NCBI GenBank assembly: GCA_036785705.1
Contig: JAWUZG010000001.1
Span: 7,440,001 to 7,504,000, forward strand
Length of the DNA stretch: 64,000 bases
Direction: 5' to 3'
From: Acanthornis magna
Taxonomy: Eukaryota; Chordata; Aves; Passeriformes; Acanthizidae
Positions 12,161 through 24,739 of the stretch are shown here, piece after piece (position 1 is the first letter of the stretch; every line of letters starts with the position of its first letter). The position numbers were made by a program, and so were the translations under genes. Under the pieces are notes generated by a model. The model had not been told where the DNA came from, made no database searches, and was given only the letters and a program-made list of their open reading frames with translations.

Positions 12161-15100
12161 CTAGACACTTTTGTGCCTGCTAGATACCTGCAGTGATCTA
12201 CTTTAAGTAGCAGGTTGCTTAATTTTTCCAATTTTTGAATATGAATATTACAAGAACTGATTAGTCCAACTTTGTTGGACTGCAAAGTATACCTATAAAA
12301 TACGCTTCAGAAAATATCTTAAAACAGCATGAATATTGATTAAAAAGTTGGGAGGAAACTGCTCTGGTTGAAAATATCATCTTGTTGAAAACACACATCT
12401 CTTTTTATCACTGTGGATAAAGGTCTTTAATAAAGTGCACGTAATTTATGCACTGGTTGTAACAAATAGCATGTGGAATTCCATATGCTGTGCTTCATAA
12501 AACTTACGCAAACTGCCCCTCCATAGCAGACAGTGGAAACTCTGTTAGAAAGAAACGTGCTATGAATGGAGTCCAGTGTTGGAAGGCAGTTCAAAGAAGC
12601 TTTATCTAAGCAAATTGGAATGGCTGATTTCCTTGCAGTTTTACAGTAATTATTAGGCATATGCCAAGCTTCTCAGGAAAACTTGTAGTAACTTTGAAAT
12701 GAGGTAACACAAATATTGGTCTCCTCTACTTGGGAAAGTTTAGTAGTATGAAAATATTTTTTTTTGCACGGTGAACCTTTCTTTAAAACCTCTTTGCACA
12801 TAATTACTCTTTCCCCATAGGCAGAGGCTTTGAATACTCCTAAATTTAAACACTTTAGCTGCCTTATTAACTAAAAAAAAGGGTATCAAATATCCATCAT
12901 TAAACATGTTAATAAATCCTATGCAATCATGTCCTTCAAAGCCTTAATTCCAAGTACAAGCATGAAAAACTGTATCAATTGCATAAAGAGAAGAAAAACT
13001 AAGAAATCCTTTTGTCAGCTAAACTATTATGAGCCACAATTGAATTTATATCTAGGTGCTATTTAATAATGTCATATAATAGTTCATGTTCAAATGTATT
13101 GTAACAATTAGAAAATTCCCAACACAACTTTGCAAAGAAATATTCAATAGTAATATTTTAATATCTGCACTGTGGTGGTAGGAGAATGGAAATTATTTAT
13201 CCAGTCCCACTCGAGGGCAATGGCAAAGTTGCATTTAGAAGTACTGAATCTAATTCTACATTTCATCAACATGGTGTAGTGTCTAAAATGAGCATTTTCA
13301 GTATGTGCCTCTCAGCTCTCCTATGATCCATGAGACATATCACCACTTTTGGAGTGCCTGCACATCTTTTCCAGAGTGACTAGTGACAAATAGTAGCAAT
13401 TTCAACGTCAGTTTTAGAATTTTACCCCCTGAATCAAAGAACAAAAGAAGGATACTTTTTTGTTTTTTTTTAATATATACAGGAATCACTACTAACCAAG
13501 AAAAAACCCAAGTAATTCCATCCAACCTTACTTGAGGGATTTCAGTGCTTTATCTCATCTGAGTTGGATACTCCAAATATTTGTGAACACTGCAAAATAG
13601 TTAGAAAAATTTATTTTAAAAGCTGTTTGTTTCCTAAGGCTAAGGCTATGGAATCAGTCACACAGATCTCAGGAGCCCTGCTCATATCTTAATTCAAAAC
13701 TGCGAGGGATTTGTAGGTGTGTGAATGAGAGGGGGGAATAAAAGGAAAAAAAGTGACACCTAAGTTCCATAAATCAGTAACTAAATCTTCCAGTCTAAAT
13801 AAGAGGAACTCATCTGTGAATGCCTCTAGCTGAACACATGAATTCTAAATTACAGTAGTGTTTCTTTGTAGTCTGTACAGGGAAGTGAATGTCTTACAGT
13901 GTAATTCAAACATGTCAGGTCAGAAGAATTCCCTTTTTGAAATTCTCTTTTTTCTCTCCAATGACCACTTAGTACTAGCTAACACCTAGCTCAGACATAA
14001 GCATCTAACTTCTGGATGCTCAAGTTGATTCCTAGGCAGGTGAAACTCTACTCAAACTACTCATCAGTTTTTACATAACCTCTCTGCTTTCTGAAGTGAA
14101 TTTTTCTGTCTCTGATAGTCATACAGCAAATATCAGCAATAAATCTGTTTTAAATATAAAATAGTGCCATGAAAGAGCGATTAACATCTGAAGCAGTTTG
14201 TAAACAGACTTTAAGAAACCCTTTTCCTGTAATCTTCGTATCAGGTACTTTGAACACAAGAGGAATTTGGTGGAGGAATCTCTGCATGGCACTGTTGTAG
14301 GAAAATGTTGGCTTACCCTTCCTTTTTCACATGAAGAACTCAACTTCAGTAACCTGAAATGTCTTCCAAATGCACTCTATAGGATTTAGATTTATGCTAT
14401 AATATAATCCTTTCTCATGATTAAGCAATTCCAACTTGAACAAACTCAATATTTCAAGATACTCTATAACATTCTCCTTTCTGATACATTGTTTGGTTCA
14501 TGGAAAACCTTTAGTCATAGCTGTACAGAATGTTTTTGTAATAGAAAGGATAAGAAATTATACAATTTTTTCTATACTTTTATAATATATTTTCTAATTA
14601 AGAAACACACCATGATGGCAACAGCACGGCAGAGCCCCTCTGAAGTCAGGAGCATCAATCGTTGCTGCATAGAATTTGACCTCAGTCCCCAAAAAAATTT
14701 GCAAATCACGATGACCAGATCCACACTGTTTGACATGATAGTGTAGTGCCCTCTTAATAGTTACATTGTTTTTAATGCAGATATTCTGATTCCTGAATTT
14801 AATACCAGCTCCAGTTTGCTCTCTGATTTATTCAAGCTCTTTAGATGTAATGCAGCACAGCCCTACTGCAAACACACACGTCTGATAGTATATAAAAACC
14901 CATTTTATTAAGTCACATAATGTTTGTAGGCAAGCACACCAGTCTCTTTAAGAGCCATGTACCTGATAATTCATGCAGTCAACACACATGCAACATCTGC
15001 TTCTATAAAGATTTAATACTTCATCCTTGTAGAATTTGGATCTCATTGTTCTTAAAAGAAGTTAAAAGCAGAGAAAGAGAAAACTACATAAGTGCAGAAA

Positions 15101-18100
15101 ATAAAAGCATGTGGGTTTTACAAATAACAGATCTTTGTTGGTGAACTTAACACAGACAGTTCTAATTAGACCAGGCAGACTTACAAAACCAGAATAACCC
15201 TTGTATAGAATTCTTATGGAGAAGACAGAAACTCCATGAAGTTTCTCCCTTGATGTATTCTCTAGAGGTTTTCCTGCTTGTGAAAAACATTATTTTTCCT
15301 CTAATTAGTTCTGCTTTGCTATAAAAGACAGAGAAGCCACCTATACACTGTTTACTGACAAGGTTTTTGCCACAATCATATGGTTGAAAATGCCTTTGCT
15401 AAGTGTGTGCCTCCAGAACTCTCCCCTTTAGAGTCTCTTTCACAACATGAAGACAGATACATTCAAAACTACATCAATTTCACAAGCATCAGTTTGCATG
15501 ATAGGTGGAAGTGCAAGGGTCAAGAAAATGGTGCAAATATTTCTTCCTAGAACAGCTGTTCCCACATTGGTCTTTCCTGAAAAGGATTTCAGAATAAAGT
15601 CAGAGTAATAGTTGTAGAACTGTTACTGCATTCAAGGACCATCTTCTGAAAGTTTTTGCCATCTCCTTCTGTTTTTTCTAACTCTAGATATAAACTGATG
15701 ACAAATTTCCTTCCGCTGAAGCAAAATTTAAATTGAGTTTCAACAGTTCCATTTATATCAAGCAATGGGCAATCACAAAACCTGAAGACCTGTTGTTGAA
15801 TTCATAGTATTACATAAGATTAAGTACAGAAAATGTGACACATATTTCACAGCGTTATCTAGATGTAAGATTCTTCACAGCCAGAACTTTTCAGACAGTG
15901 CAGAACATGTTTCCTCACTAGAAAGAATTGTAATGGAAAATCTAATTCCACAATACAAAAAATCTCCAGTAGGTATTCTTCATTCCGAATTCCATTTCTT
16001 CATCTCCCCCACCTGACAAGTTTTTGCAAGACAAGAAAGCTACAATAATGACAGTCTAAATTTTAAGCATCCCTGAGCTCAGTGTAACCAATACGTGGTT
16101 GCTGATGAAGTGCAATGTCAGCAAATTCATTATCAGTGAATCGCTAAAGGATAGAATACAACAGCCTACAGTGTTGTGAGAACTTGTATGAGTAAAGCCA
16201 ACTGGATTTGGTTCAGCCTAGCTCTTATTTTTATCTACTTCTGTCTACTCAAAAATTTACTGTGGTGCTACATTTCTGCTTTATCAATGGCACCGCTCTC
16301 TTAGTATTTAAACACTACTCTGCAGTTATTCTGGATAGTACTGCAGGGGTAAGTAGTCTGACATTCTAAGAGAGAACTTAGTCAGAACATGTGGACTGGA
16401 GATTTCAGAAAGTATTCTAGGATCTCTGAAAAAAGAATCAGGACAAATTGTTTCTATCTTTCATCCAAAATGCAGCAAATTGAGATCATCAGCTAATGCA
16501 AACCAGCAGAACCCCACTGAATTCATTAGAGCCCTTCTGGTTCACAGCTGCAGACAATCTGCATAATCATGTTGTCACATGTAATAGTTATATTATATTC
16601 TCATGATTCCTCTTTAGCTGGATAGAAATGGCTTTCCTGTCCACAAAAATGTTAATGCCTTTAGAAAATTCCCATTCCATGTTAGGGCAAGCCCAAGACT
16701 AAACTTGTACGTATAATATCCTGAAATTTTTTGGTTCAGATGCAAGTGGCAAATGAAACTGATTTTTATGGTATTTTAAGACAATCATAATTTTTTTTCT
16801 TTTTAGTTGAATTGAATGTTTTCAACTTCTTGAAGAACAAATTGTTATGTTCAGCTATAAGCCATTTTAGATTTAGATTAAGTCAAATGAAATAAAAGAG
16901 TGTGTTTTGTTAAGATATTATGGGGTTGTATTCCCTATTCTCTGGCAGACAGAATGGGGAGAAGGATTCATGCATCCTGCATAACCCAGGGGAAACCAAG
17001 TCATTTTTTATGACAGGTGATATCCAGCTTAACAAACAGTTTTATATAACTTAAAATGGCCTCAGGATTGCATTGCTTTTCTCTCTCACTCCTCAAACAC
17101 TTCTTAAGAAAAAATAGGAGACCTGAATTTTATCCCACACTCCAAGCTAGATGGAGACAGCATATAAACACAGATTTCTTTCATCTTTTGAGTTCACTAA
17201 AACCTGGACAACTTGCCTCTTAATAAATTGATTATGTTTGTTAGTGTATAAGACAATTTGCTATCATTCAAAGGTGTCTTGCAGTATTTACATTTCTGAC
17301 TATTTATCCTATGTAACAACCATTCTCCAAAGAGAAGGGAATGGCTCAGAAATGCAGTAACAAACCTTGCCTGTGGTAGAGAGATTCAGGTTCAGGTCTG
17401 TTTTGCTGTTTTTCTCATATGGGAATGGTTCAATTAAAAGAGCCTTTTAAAGCAAACAGCTTCACCAAACTCATCTGAGTGCTTCATCAAGATTTCATTT
17501 GCCTTTCGCATCATCGACTTTATTGGATAAATATGCTTAGGATCTGCTAGAACGTCCATAATTTGGAATAGGTGTTTCTTACTGTTTTGATACACTTAGC
17601 TAAAAGCAGCATTGGAATATCAATACCATTCCTGCTCCACCAGACTACTTCAAAACTCTCTGCTATTTCCTACACATTGCTTTAAATCAAAGTCTTGTGC
17701 AGTTGGAAACTCTTCAAGGTCTCATATAAGTTAAACAGTAACTGGCTGTCCCATGTTTTTTTTCCAACAGCAAAAGTAATTGCCAAGCCAAGATGGCAAG
17801 CTTTCAGATCCCAACTGCTGCCTCTAAAGGATCAATGATTCTCATGCTTATGCTTCCAAAGAGACAGAAAAAATTAGCTTCAAAGTTTCCAAAATTGGTG
17901 AATATTTTCTGGCAACTATCAGCCATCCCAGAGCTGTCACTTGAAATCTTCCTGTCAGTCAGAACTTCATGATCCAAGTAATGCAACTGCTCCTTGTCAG
18001 TGACTTTTTATGATGTAAATCAATCCTCCAAGGTTAGTGAAGTCCAGCAAACAATGAAAAATAATGTTGTTTTTTTTCTCTAAATCAGGTTAGTGAAATT

Positions 18101-18430
18101 GGATTGCCTGTATAAGGTCTCTTCTTTAAGAATAAATTCAGGGTGACCACACCAAGACTGACAGCAAATGCACAGCATTCTGCTACAGCCATGATTTGAT
18201 TGCAACAGCAAAAGAGAGAGTATAACATTTTTAGAGAAATTTCATGAGTCTTACTGATTTCTGTATATGATAATATTTGTATTAAATTCTCACATCTATT
18301 CCTTTCCCTCAATAAAATTTCATCAGAGTGATCTGATATGTATATACTGTCATTTCTTTGCTGATGGAGGGGTTGCTGTCCTCTTGTAAAACTCTGTGGA
18401 ACTGATTTAGTGTTAGTACAATCATTTAAA
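12161..18430. other. Unique AT-rich non-coding DNA
   Basis: No gene is supported. Frames are short (longest 118 codons at 18085-18441 on the minus strand, which runs into the CR1 copy at its start-codon end). An 8-bp perfect inverted repeat with a 3-base loop lies at 12263-12281 (AGTCCAAC / GTTGGACT). A palindromic old repeat lies at 16484-16561 and is listed separately. The rest shows nothing I can name. Confidence 0.7.
16484..16561. repeat. Old palindromic interspersed repeat (family uncertain)
   Basis: The left arm, from GATCATCAGCTAATGCAAA, and the right arm, ending CAGCTGCAGACAATC, are imperfect inverted copies around a centre CCACTGAATTCATTAGAG. The pattern of CAGCTGG-type ends, AACCAGC/TTCTGGTT arms and a core like CCATTGAATTCAATGG resembles a widely dispersed, very old palindromic repeat that I associate with birds, turtles and crocodilians. 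I cannot give its library name. It is a short non-autonomous element, probably DNA-transposon-like, with no coding capacity. Confidence 0.4.
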
Positions 18431-18612
18431 CACAGAATCATGGAATAGTTTGGGTTGGAAGGGATCTTTAAAGGTCATCCATTCCAGGCCCCTGAAATGA
18501 CCAGGGGCATCTTCAACTAGGTCAGGCCGTTCAGAGCCCTGTCCAACTGGCCCTTGAATGTTTCCATTAATGGGGCAGCGATTGCCTCTCTGGACAAGCA
18601 TCTGGGAACTAT
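18431..18612 (-). mobile_element. CR1 LINE, 3' end fragment, minus strand
   Basis: On the plus strand the piece begins CACAGAATCATGGAATAG and continues with GGGTTGGAAGGGATCTTTAA. This is the reverse complement of the classic CR1 3' terminus. It then follows the CR1 3' region: CAGGGGCATCTTC, GTTCAGAGCCCTGTCCAACT, GGCCCTTGAATG, GGGGCAGC, and CCTCTCTGGACAAGCATCTG. The element therefore reads right to left and is 5'-truncated to about 180 bp. It is diverged with small changes throughout and is non-coding. Truncation is usual for CR1, which is copied from its 3' end by target-primed reverse transcription. Confidence 0.92.
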
Positions 18613-20224
18613 AGAAGCTCTTTTCCATTGATTTCAAAAGGTTTTATCTCTGAATCTTTATTCTCCTATTTTCCTCTGCACTTGAAGCCTATTGTTTTTA
18701 AGCCACAACTTGACACAGATATTTTCTAAGTTATAAAGAGAAGAAACACAGATAGGTTAGTCCTAAGAACGAATGAAAAACTGCTTTAGCACTGGAGTTA
18801 GATTCTTATTCTATAATTTTAGCTAAGCTAATATCACCTCCTAAGCTGGTGATTAAGTTTCCTGAAGAGTCAGTAGAGCAAAAGATTTTCCTCAGTAGAC
18901 CAAACTCACCACTTGCTGGGTGTGATTCGTCCTTCATGTATCATACTGCTTGTTTTTAGAGAACATCTCTTGATATAAGCATAGCTTAATGCTTTGTGTG
19001 TTTTCCCTACACTTTGAATCTTTAAAACCCATTTCTCTCAAAAGAGGCTTATAGCAAAACCTTTTTTTTCTATAAAACTTTCTGATTTATGGAAAGATTA
19101 TGTTTAGAATATATTAAGGAGCCTGAAACAATTCTGTGGATGCCTGAGGTTAGTAAAATGCTGTTGTGAACAATCAGCTGTTTCTAACAATCTTATACAT
19201 ATCTTTAAAGACTGTTTTAACTTTATGGCCAGAGTTGTCGTATTATACCTAAATAGAATACAAACTTCTGAGAAGTGATTTAATCAGCAGCTGGAGGTCA
19301 GATATTATGTATGTATGTGTCTTGTCACACCTGTAGCTCACAATATCCTCTCCCATGAAACACATTTCTTACATTGACAGGAAGGGATGTAGTTGCCACT
19401 TTGATTTGATTTGAACTGCTGCAGAAATTCAGGAAAAAAGATTATTTCTGTAATGTTACGATCTATCACTCCAACTTCATTTCTATGAGTGGAAAACAGT
19501 ATAATTTAATACATATCATAGATTTCCTTTGGTGGTGTCTTCAGTTTGAGCTCAGAGAAATAACATTGCCTCCCTATGTGTAGCAAGAGATTTAATTTTA
19601 AGTAATGATGTTCTAAGATGTTAAGAAATGTTGTCCACTCATACAATTTATGCTCTCTTACTTTGTTTACTGAACTACATGGTACTTAAGAAGTCTGGTT
19701 CTTGGAGAATTTTGCTAATATCACTAATTGCTATTTTTTTAATCTTTGAGAGAAATTAATTTTGACTTGGTAATTTTGACCTGTAATTTTATATAGCCAG
19801 AACTTCTGTTTATTATAACTTATTAAGTACATTAAAGTGGGGTGATTTGAAGTCTGGTTTTCAGTCATGCTGTAGTCTAAGATCGCATCTTTATTGTTTT
19901 TTGAAATTATAACTTTGCAGTACCATTTTTTACTTTGGATATTCTTTAATAATTGACTTAGAAACTGAGCTCAGAGAATCTGCACAATGTTCACTGTTTG
20001 AAATATGTTTTTTATCTGCTATAAACATGTTCTCTTTGAAATTATTATAAAAATTAGATTTTAATGTGCAGAGTGCAAGTAGAAATTCAAGGAGAAGGTT
20101 TCAAATGGTAAACCATCATATTGTTGAAATATTTATTAATTCTTTAGTTTTCTACCGTTTTATAGAGACCTATCTAGGCTCTACACATTTCTTCCAATTA
20201 GGTGGATTACTTTGTTGGGGAAAT
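18613..20224. other. Unique AT-rich DNA, no feature seen
   Basis: This stretch between a CR1 fragment and an A-rich tract has no supported frame, repeat family or RNA gene. A short TATG run at 19307-19318 is the only local regularity. Confidence 0.65.
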
Positions 20225-20266
20225 TTAAAAAAATAATAAAAAAAAAATAATTTTTAAAAAAATTGA
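20225..20266. repeat. A-rich low-complexity tract
   Basis: The tract contains runs of A broken by T, such as AAAAAAATAATAAAAAAAAA. It is simple sequence with no attached element body. Confidence 0.75.
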
Positions 20267-20576
20267 ATAGCACCATTCCAGTTTTTTCATGAAATTAAAG
20301 GGTTCCAATCTGCATCCCATATTCTCTAAAAGACCTTAAGAACCAAAAGGAAAATAGTTTTCTTTTTGTAATTATTTTCATTTTACTGACATCATGGTAC
20401 TAATAATACTCAAGTAAGTATCCTTGCTGTCATTGGTGTTCACCAGTGTTTTTTAACTGATTTTCCTAGACTTCTGATCTTATTTGATGTAAGTTTCCTT
20501 TTCTGTATAAAACCATTGCCAACTATTCATCCCCCCTTATATTCCCATTCTAACATAATGCTTAAATAAAATAAAT

Positions 20577-20710
20577 TGAAAACAACCAAAACCCAAACAA
20601 CAAAAAAGCCCCAAAAACAACAAAAAAACCCCGCACACAAAAAAACCCACAAAAACAAACTAACAAAAAAAAACCCCGAAAAACCTCAATATCAAAACAA
20701 AAAAAAGCGA
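20577..20710. repeat. A/C-rich low-complexity tract
   Basis: About 130 bases consist almost only of A and C, with irregular CCAAAACCCAAACA, AAAAAACCCC and ACAAAAACA units. There is no fixed period. The 14-mer CCAAAACCCAAACA at 20586-20599 recurs exactly after the A run at 43768-43781. The tract is the strand-complement counterpart of the G/T tract at 12028-12160. Confidence 0.85.
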
Positions 20711-21567
20711 AATTCTTGATCAGTCATATTAAAATGTTAACCCACACTTTCAGTTTGTGCAGCAAGCATCCACCAGCATGACGAGATCTGAAAGGAATGA
20801 CCCAGTGCATCCTACATCAGCCCCAACACATTTGCTGCGCAGGTGGTGTTCCTTTGCATAGGTCAGCCACAAAGGCACAGCCAATGTGTCCCAGAGGAAG
20901 CAGAGCTGGCAGCAGTGAAGCCAACAAAGTGCTCTTGAGTTAAACAGATCTTTCATCAGGCTGCAATTATTTAATCTCACTGATTAAACACTTAAGCTAT
21001 GCATCCCCCCTAAGATTTGAATCCTACTCTCTGCCTATTAGAGTAATGGCGGTGCTGAGTGTATTAGAGTATATTCTCCATAGGGCAGAAAATTTAAGTG
21101 ATCTTTTAAAAAAGAAAGACAAAATAAATTTCTCAGCCTTTTAAACTGAAAAACATTCATCATAATTGTACAAGTACTGTGGAAAATGATGTAATGGTTT
21201 GCCACGTCAGCAAAAATTCTAGCAATCTTTAACCATGTCCTGGGGTGTATTTTCTCCTGGCACAAAGATGGGGAATATATCAGAAAATGATTTTGTTTAA
21301 TTTAAAATACTTCAAAGAAGTGTCCCATGAACTGTTAGCTCTGTTGGACATATCATATAGGTTTCAGCTCCTCCTGACCTCCTGCAGAACAGGGCTGCAA
21401 ACTGTAAAGAGGCTGAGGTTTCCAGCAATTTTGAAGGAAGATAATTTGTCAAGGATGGAACCCAAGCACCTGTTTCGATTTCATAGCTGAGTAGGAAGGC
21501 ACAAAAACACAACAGAAATGGAAGTCACTACTAACACTTCCTTCTTTGTAGTTTAACATGCTATGAA
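20711..21567. other. Non-coding DNA, slightly GC-richer start
   Basis: The part at 20750-20980 is somewhat GC-richer than its surroundings and holds a 76-codon minus-strand frame with no recognisable motif. Frames at 21038-21512 overlap on both strands and look like chance. No repeat family is recognised. Confidence 0.6.
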
Positions 21568-21735
21568 TTGGTCACAGCACCAAGCCTACCAGAGTTCAAA
21601 AAGTGTTTGGACAATACTCTGAGGCCCACCGGGTGATTTTGGGGATTGTCCGGTGCAGGGCCAGGAGTTTGACTTCAATGATCCTTGTGGGTTTTTTTCC
21701 AGCTCAGGATATTCTATGATGATTCTATAATAATT
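21568..21735 (+). mobile_element. CR1 LINE, 3' end fragment, plus strand
   Basis: The plus strand carries the end of CR1 ORF2: GAGTTCAAAAAGTGTTTGG, reading EFKKCLDNTL, then an in-frame TGA at 21634-21636. The 3' untranslated part follows with GTGCAGGGCCAGGAGTTTGA, TCAATGATCCTTGTGGG and CAGCTCAGGATATTCTATGA, and the element ends in imperfect octamers ATTCTATGATGATTCTATAA. It is truncated at its 5' end and has T-rich changes near the 3' end. It has the same subfamily-like tail as the copy at 23750-24094. Confidence 0.93.
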
Positions 21736-22691
21736 TCTTTGCTATTCTTTAATATTTTCCCTCAAGAAGTAGTAGATTTGCCCTCCTCTAGACATAGTTC
21801 CCCCAGGAGTCTGTGATCCATGTTGAAAATTATATACTAGTGAATATTCAACTCATTTTAGTCTCTATAGTTAGAAATGCATTCTTCATAAAAGGATCTT
21901 AGTGGGGGAGGAATGCTGGAATTTTCTACTGAAGTGCTTTTAAAGCAAACATGCCTTGAGCTGTTATGGATGAAAGGTGTTTGCTAAATTGCTTGATGTT
22001 ACAAATATCTGAAATTGAGTGGGTGATTGATTTAATTGCAGTTGTCAGACTGGTTTTAAAAGCATATTTCCCTTTTTGTTCTGTTTTTCAGATCTGCAGA
22101 ACAGTTGGATTCTGAACATAAAGAAAAGAAAGTGTCTGAATATACTAATCACAAAATGTAGCTTCTGGCTAAGCCAAGGCATACTGTCAAGATGAAATGC
22201 TGCATAATTTTTAAAATGCTCAGTCTGGCCAATGCATTCAATCTCTGAATAGCAGTGCCCCTGTTGTTTCAGTCCCTAGTGTTTTCTGAATAAAAATATC
22301 CAATAATTGTGATACTGTGTTGCTTTCACATATATGTAAAGCTAACACAAATAGGAAAATCAGGAAATAGGAAAATGCTGCAACTTTGAGCTTGGTATGC
22401 TCTCCCAAGCTGCCAAATCCTGTCAGTGACAGGGGGTCCATCAAACTCACTTCCTCACTCTTGCATCAAAGCTTACTGTTCTAGAATAAAAGCATTTGAG
22501 CAGAACTTGGGATGTGATTTGCTTCAGCTTGATTCTGTGCTGAAGTACACAAATAAATGCTCTGGGTTGTTAGGGTGCTGTATTCCTGCAGTTCGCACTC
22601 TTTTAAACCTGCAGCAATCAGGGTTAGCTTCACGAGAAGGGCTTTAGTTACGTGATGGTGCTGCTCAGAATGCCATTCTGCCAAGCATTGG

Positions 22692-22699
22692 TATAAAAG
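22692..22699 (+). promoter_or_regulatory. TATA-box-like octamer
   Basis: TATAAAAG is followed 25-40 bases later by a pyrimidine-rich patch (CTTCTCAATCTCTTCTGC). It lies about 2.2 kb upstream of the putative signal-peptide exon on the same strand, so it could serve a non-coding first exon. TATA-like strings are common in AT-rich DNA and there is no CpG island, so this is weak. Confidence 0.12.
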
Positions 22700-23250
22700 T
22701 TAGGCAGCTTCTCAATCTCTTCTGCTGAAGCTCTATCGGTTTTATTGTATACAATAATCACAGGTTTAATAGACTAGACAAAATTTGAGGTAATTTAGCA
22801 TCACAAATGCTGTTCTTTTCTTCTTCCCTGTTAAAGATGAATGTTGCAGCATTTCAAAGAAAGCAGAACAGTTGTAATGGGAGAAACCGTGAAAAAGCCT
22901 CCTTCGGCAGCACAGGATACCCTGCAGCTTGAATCTCAGCCTCTTAGAATGTTAGAGGAGGTGAGGTGAATCCCTAGATGAAGTGTTGTGGATAAATTAT
23001 CTTCTTGAGTCAATAGCAGCTAAAAAAAATTAAATTAACATTTTCTTGTGAATTCATAAAAAGCTAGGATTCTGCATGCTGTCAGTTACTATGGTTCTGC
23101 TCATGAGTGGTAACTCCTTAAATAAGTAATTATTTAGTTGGTTTTTATTGCCTGCCCATGTCTTAAATTTCTTCTCTGACACCTTTGAAAACACTGGCCT
23201 TGCATCCCAAATCACCTAAAATCTGTTTTGAAACACTTACTAATACAAAA

Positions 23251-23287
23251 GTTCCCCATTGATTTTAATGGGCTTTGGATCAGTCCC
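23251..23287. repeat. Core of an old amniote interspersed repeat (tentative)
   Basis: The string CCCCATTGATTTTAATGGGC is followed by TTTGGATCAGTCCC. It resembles a short palindromic core (CATTGANTTCAATGGG followed by CTTTGGATCAG) that I associate with dispersed old repeats in reptiles and birds. Only the core is recognisable and family assignment is not possible from memory. Confidence 0.35.
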
Positions 23288-23749
23288 ATGAATAATAGGG
23301 AAAAGCTGTAATTTCTTTCATATGGTTTATCACTGGGAAGCAAAGAAAATTACCTTCATGCACAGTGTGCTTGTATTGCTTGGTCTTTCGTTCTCAGTTA
23401 GATGATATTATTGTCTGGCATCAAAGTGAAGTTCAGAAGAAACAAAACAAAATGGTAAAGCTTGTAGGAAAACATTTATTGAAGCACAGGATAGTCTTAG
23501 ATCCATTTTTGTTTCACTACACACACTTGTATGTGCAGGAATGTGCGTTTCAGCAAAGTCCTGAGCAGACAGATCTTTCAAGGTTTCACATAAAATGACA
23601 GAGAGATGCCAGGAAGCATCGCACACCTTCACAGCTTTAGGTGTCATTAACCAGCATTGTCTGAAATGTGTAGGGTTCAGAAGAGGCCTCTGGTTGGCTC
23701 TCCACAGGGAAAAAAGTTTGTCTCATTTTTCAGGGGTCTGCACCAGAGG

Positions 23750-24094
23750 TTAGTGAGGAACTGAGGTGAGACCTCATGGCCATTTGCCACTTCTGCATGA
23801 GGGGAGGTGGAGGAGCAGGCACTGATCTCTTCTCTCTGCTGATCAGTGATAGGAACGGCATGGAGTTGTGCTGGGGGGGTTGAGTTAGGTATTATGAAAA
23901 TATTTTTAACCCAGAGGGTGGTTGGGCACTGGAACAGGCTCCCCAATGAGGTTGTGGCAGCACCAAACATGACAGAGTTCAAGAAATGTTTGGACAGCAC
24001 TTTCAGGCACAGGGTGTGATCTTGGGGCTGTTCTGTGCAGGACGCGATGATCCTTGACGTTCCCTTACAACTCAGGGTATTCTATGATTCTCTG
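23750..24094 (+). mobile_element. CR1 LINE with ORF2 C-terminal remnant, plus strand
   Basis: CR1 sequence runs from about GAACTGAGGTGAGACCTCAT through GTGATAGGAACGGCATGG to a 3' end TCAGGGTATTCTATGATTCT. Reading plus frame from 23915, the translation RVVGHWNRLPNEVVAAPN matches the conserved CR1 ORF2 C-terminal pattern (HWNRLP-EVV). It continues EFKKCLDSTFRHRV to a TGA at 24017-24019. Upstream, the frame is broken by stops and the region around 23790-23890 is rearranged compared with the usual CR1 sequence. Homology may extend left to about 23670, but this is unclear. It is an inactive, 5'-truncated copy. The 107-codon minus-strand frame at 23677-24000 is antisense to it. Confidence 0.92.
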
Positions 24095-24739
24095 GTCTAC
24101 AAACTCTTTCTGCCTTCAGTGAGACCTGGGTTAAGTCTGTTGAGACACAGTTTAAATTGTGCAAGAACAGCTAGAACAGATTCAGCACAAGTGTTGGAAA
24201 CAGCATTACGGCTGTACCCTGCTGTCACTCCTTAAGTGCAGTTACAGCACAGCAGACACGGAAATTTGTCTTTAATGTTACATTGAGGAGATGTAGAGAT
24301 ACCAAACTGGTTATGGTGATGTACTGTTATAATTTCTGAGTCTGTCATTTAAAAGACATGAAAAATGATGCTAATTGTTAAGAAAAAGATGGTAAGTGCA
24401 TGCAAAAATATAGTAATTATTTATAACCTTAGAGAAAACCCAATAAAGGAAAGAAAAAAAGGTACATATTTCACTCAAAAGCATGCATTAAGGATTCAGG
24501 CAGCATTTTATTTGCAGTATTCTTTATTTCTGTTTAAAAGCCTTTCTATCCAGCACAAGTTTAAACCAGGTCTTTATGTACCATTTGTCATAATATTGCA
24601 GTTTAATCAGCATCACAAAGTGCTATGCTGTTTCTGGTGTCAGTGCCTATTCTTGACTCCTATCTGGACCTTTCCTAAGGTTTCCATGAAGTACCTGAAT
24701 GGAAAATTCCTATTTAATCTCTTTTCATTTTTTTTTCTC
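24095..24739. other. Non-coding AT-rich DNA
   Basis: There is a 138-codon plus-strand frame at 24365-24781, but it is rich in F, K and L codons as expected from AT-rich DNA. It has no domain and no splice or promoter context. Nothing else is recognised. Confidence 0.6.

Larger units (their letters stand above)
21736..23749. other. Non-coding DNA; TATA-like site and old repeat core
   Basis: No gene is supported. The patch 22400-22720 is a little GC-richer, has short overlapping frames on both strands and a TATAAAAG at 22692-22699. A core motif of an old amniote repeat is at 23251-23287. The 77-79 codon frames at 23365-23647 on opposite strands overlap each other and show no domain. Confidence 0.6.

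Noticed and set aside
12263..12281. 8-bp inverted repeat considered as a transcription terminator or microRNA stem
   Set aside because: The stem is too short, the loop is three bases, and no transcript or T-run context supports it.
23677..24000. 107-codon minus-strand frame
   Set aside because: It is antisense to a CR1 copy whose sense strand encodes the ORF2 tail.
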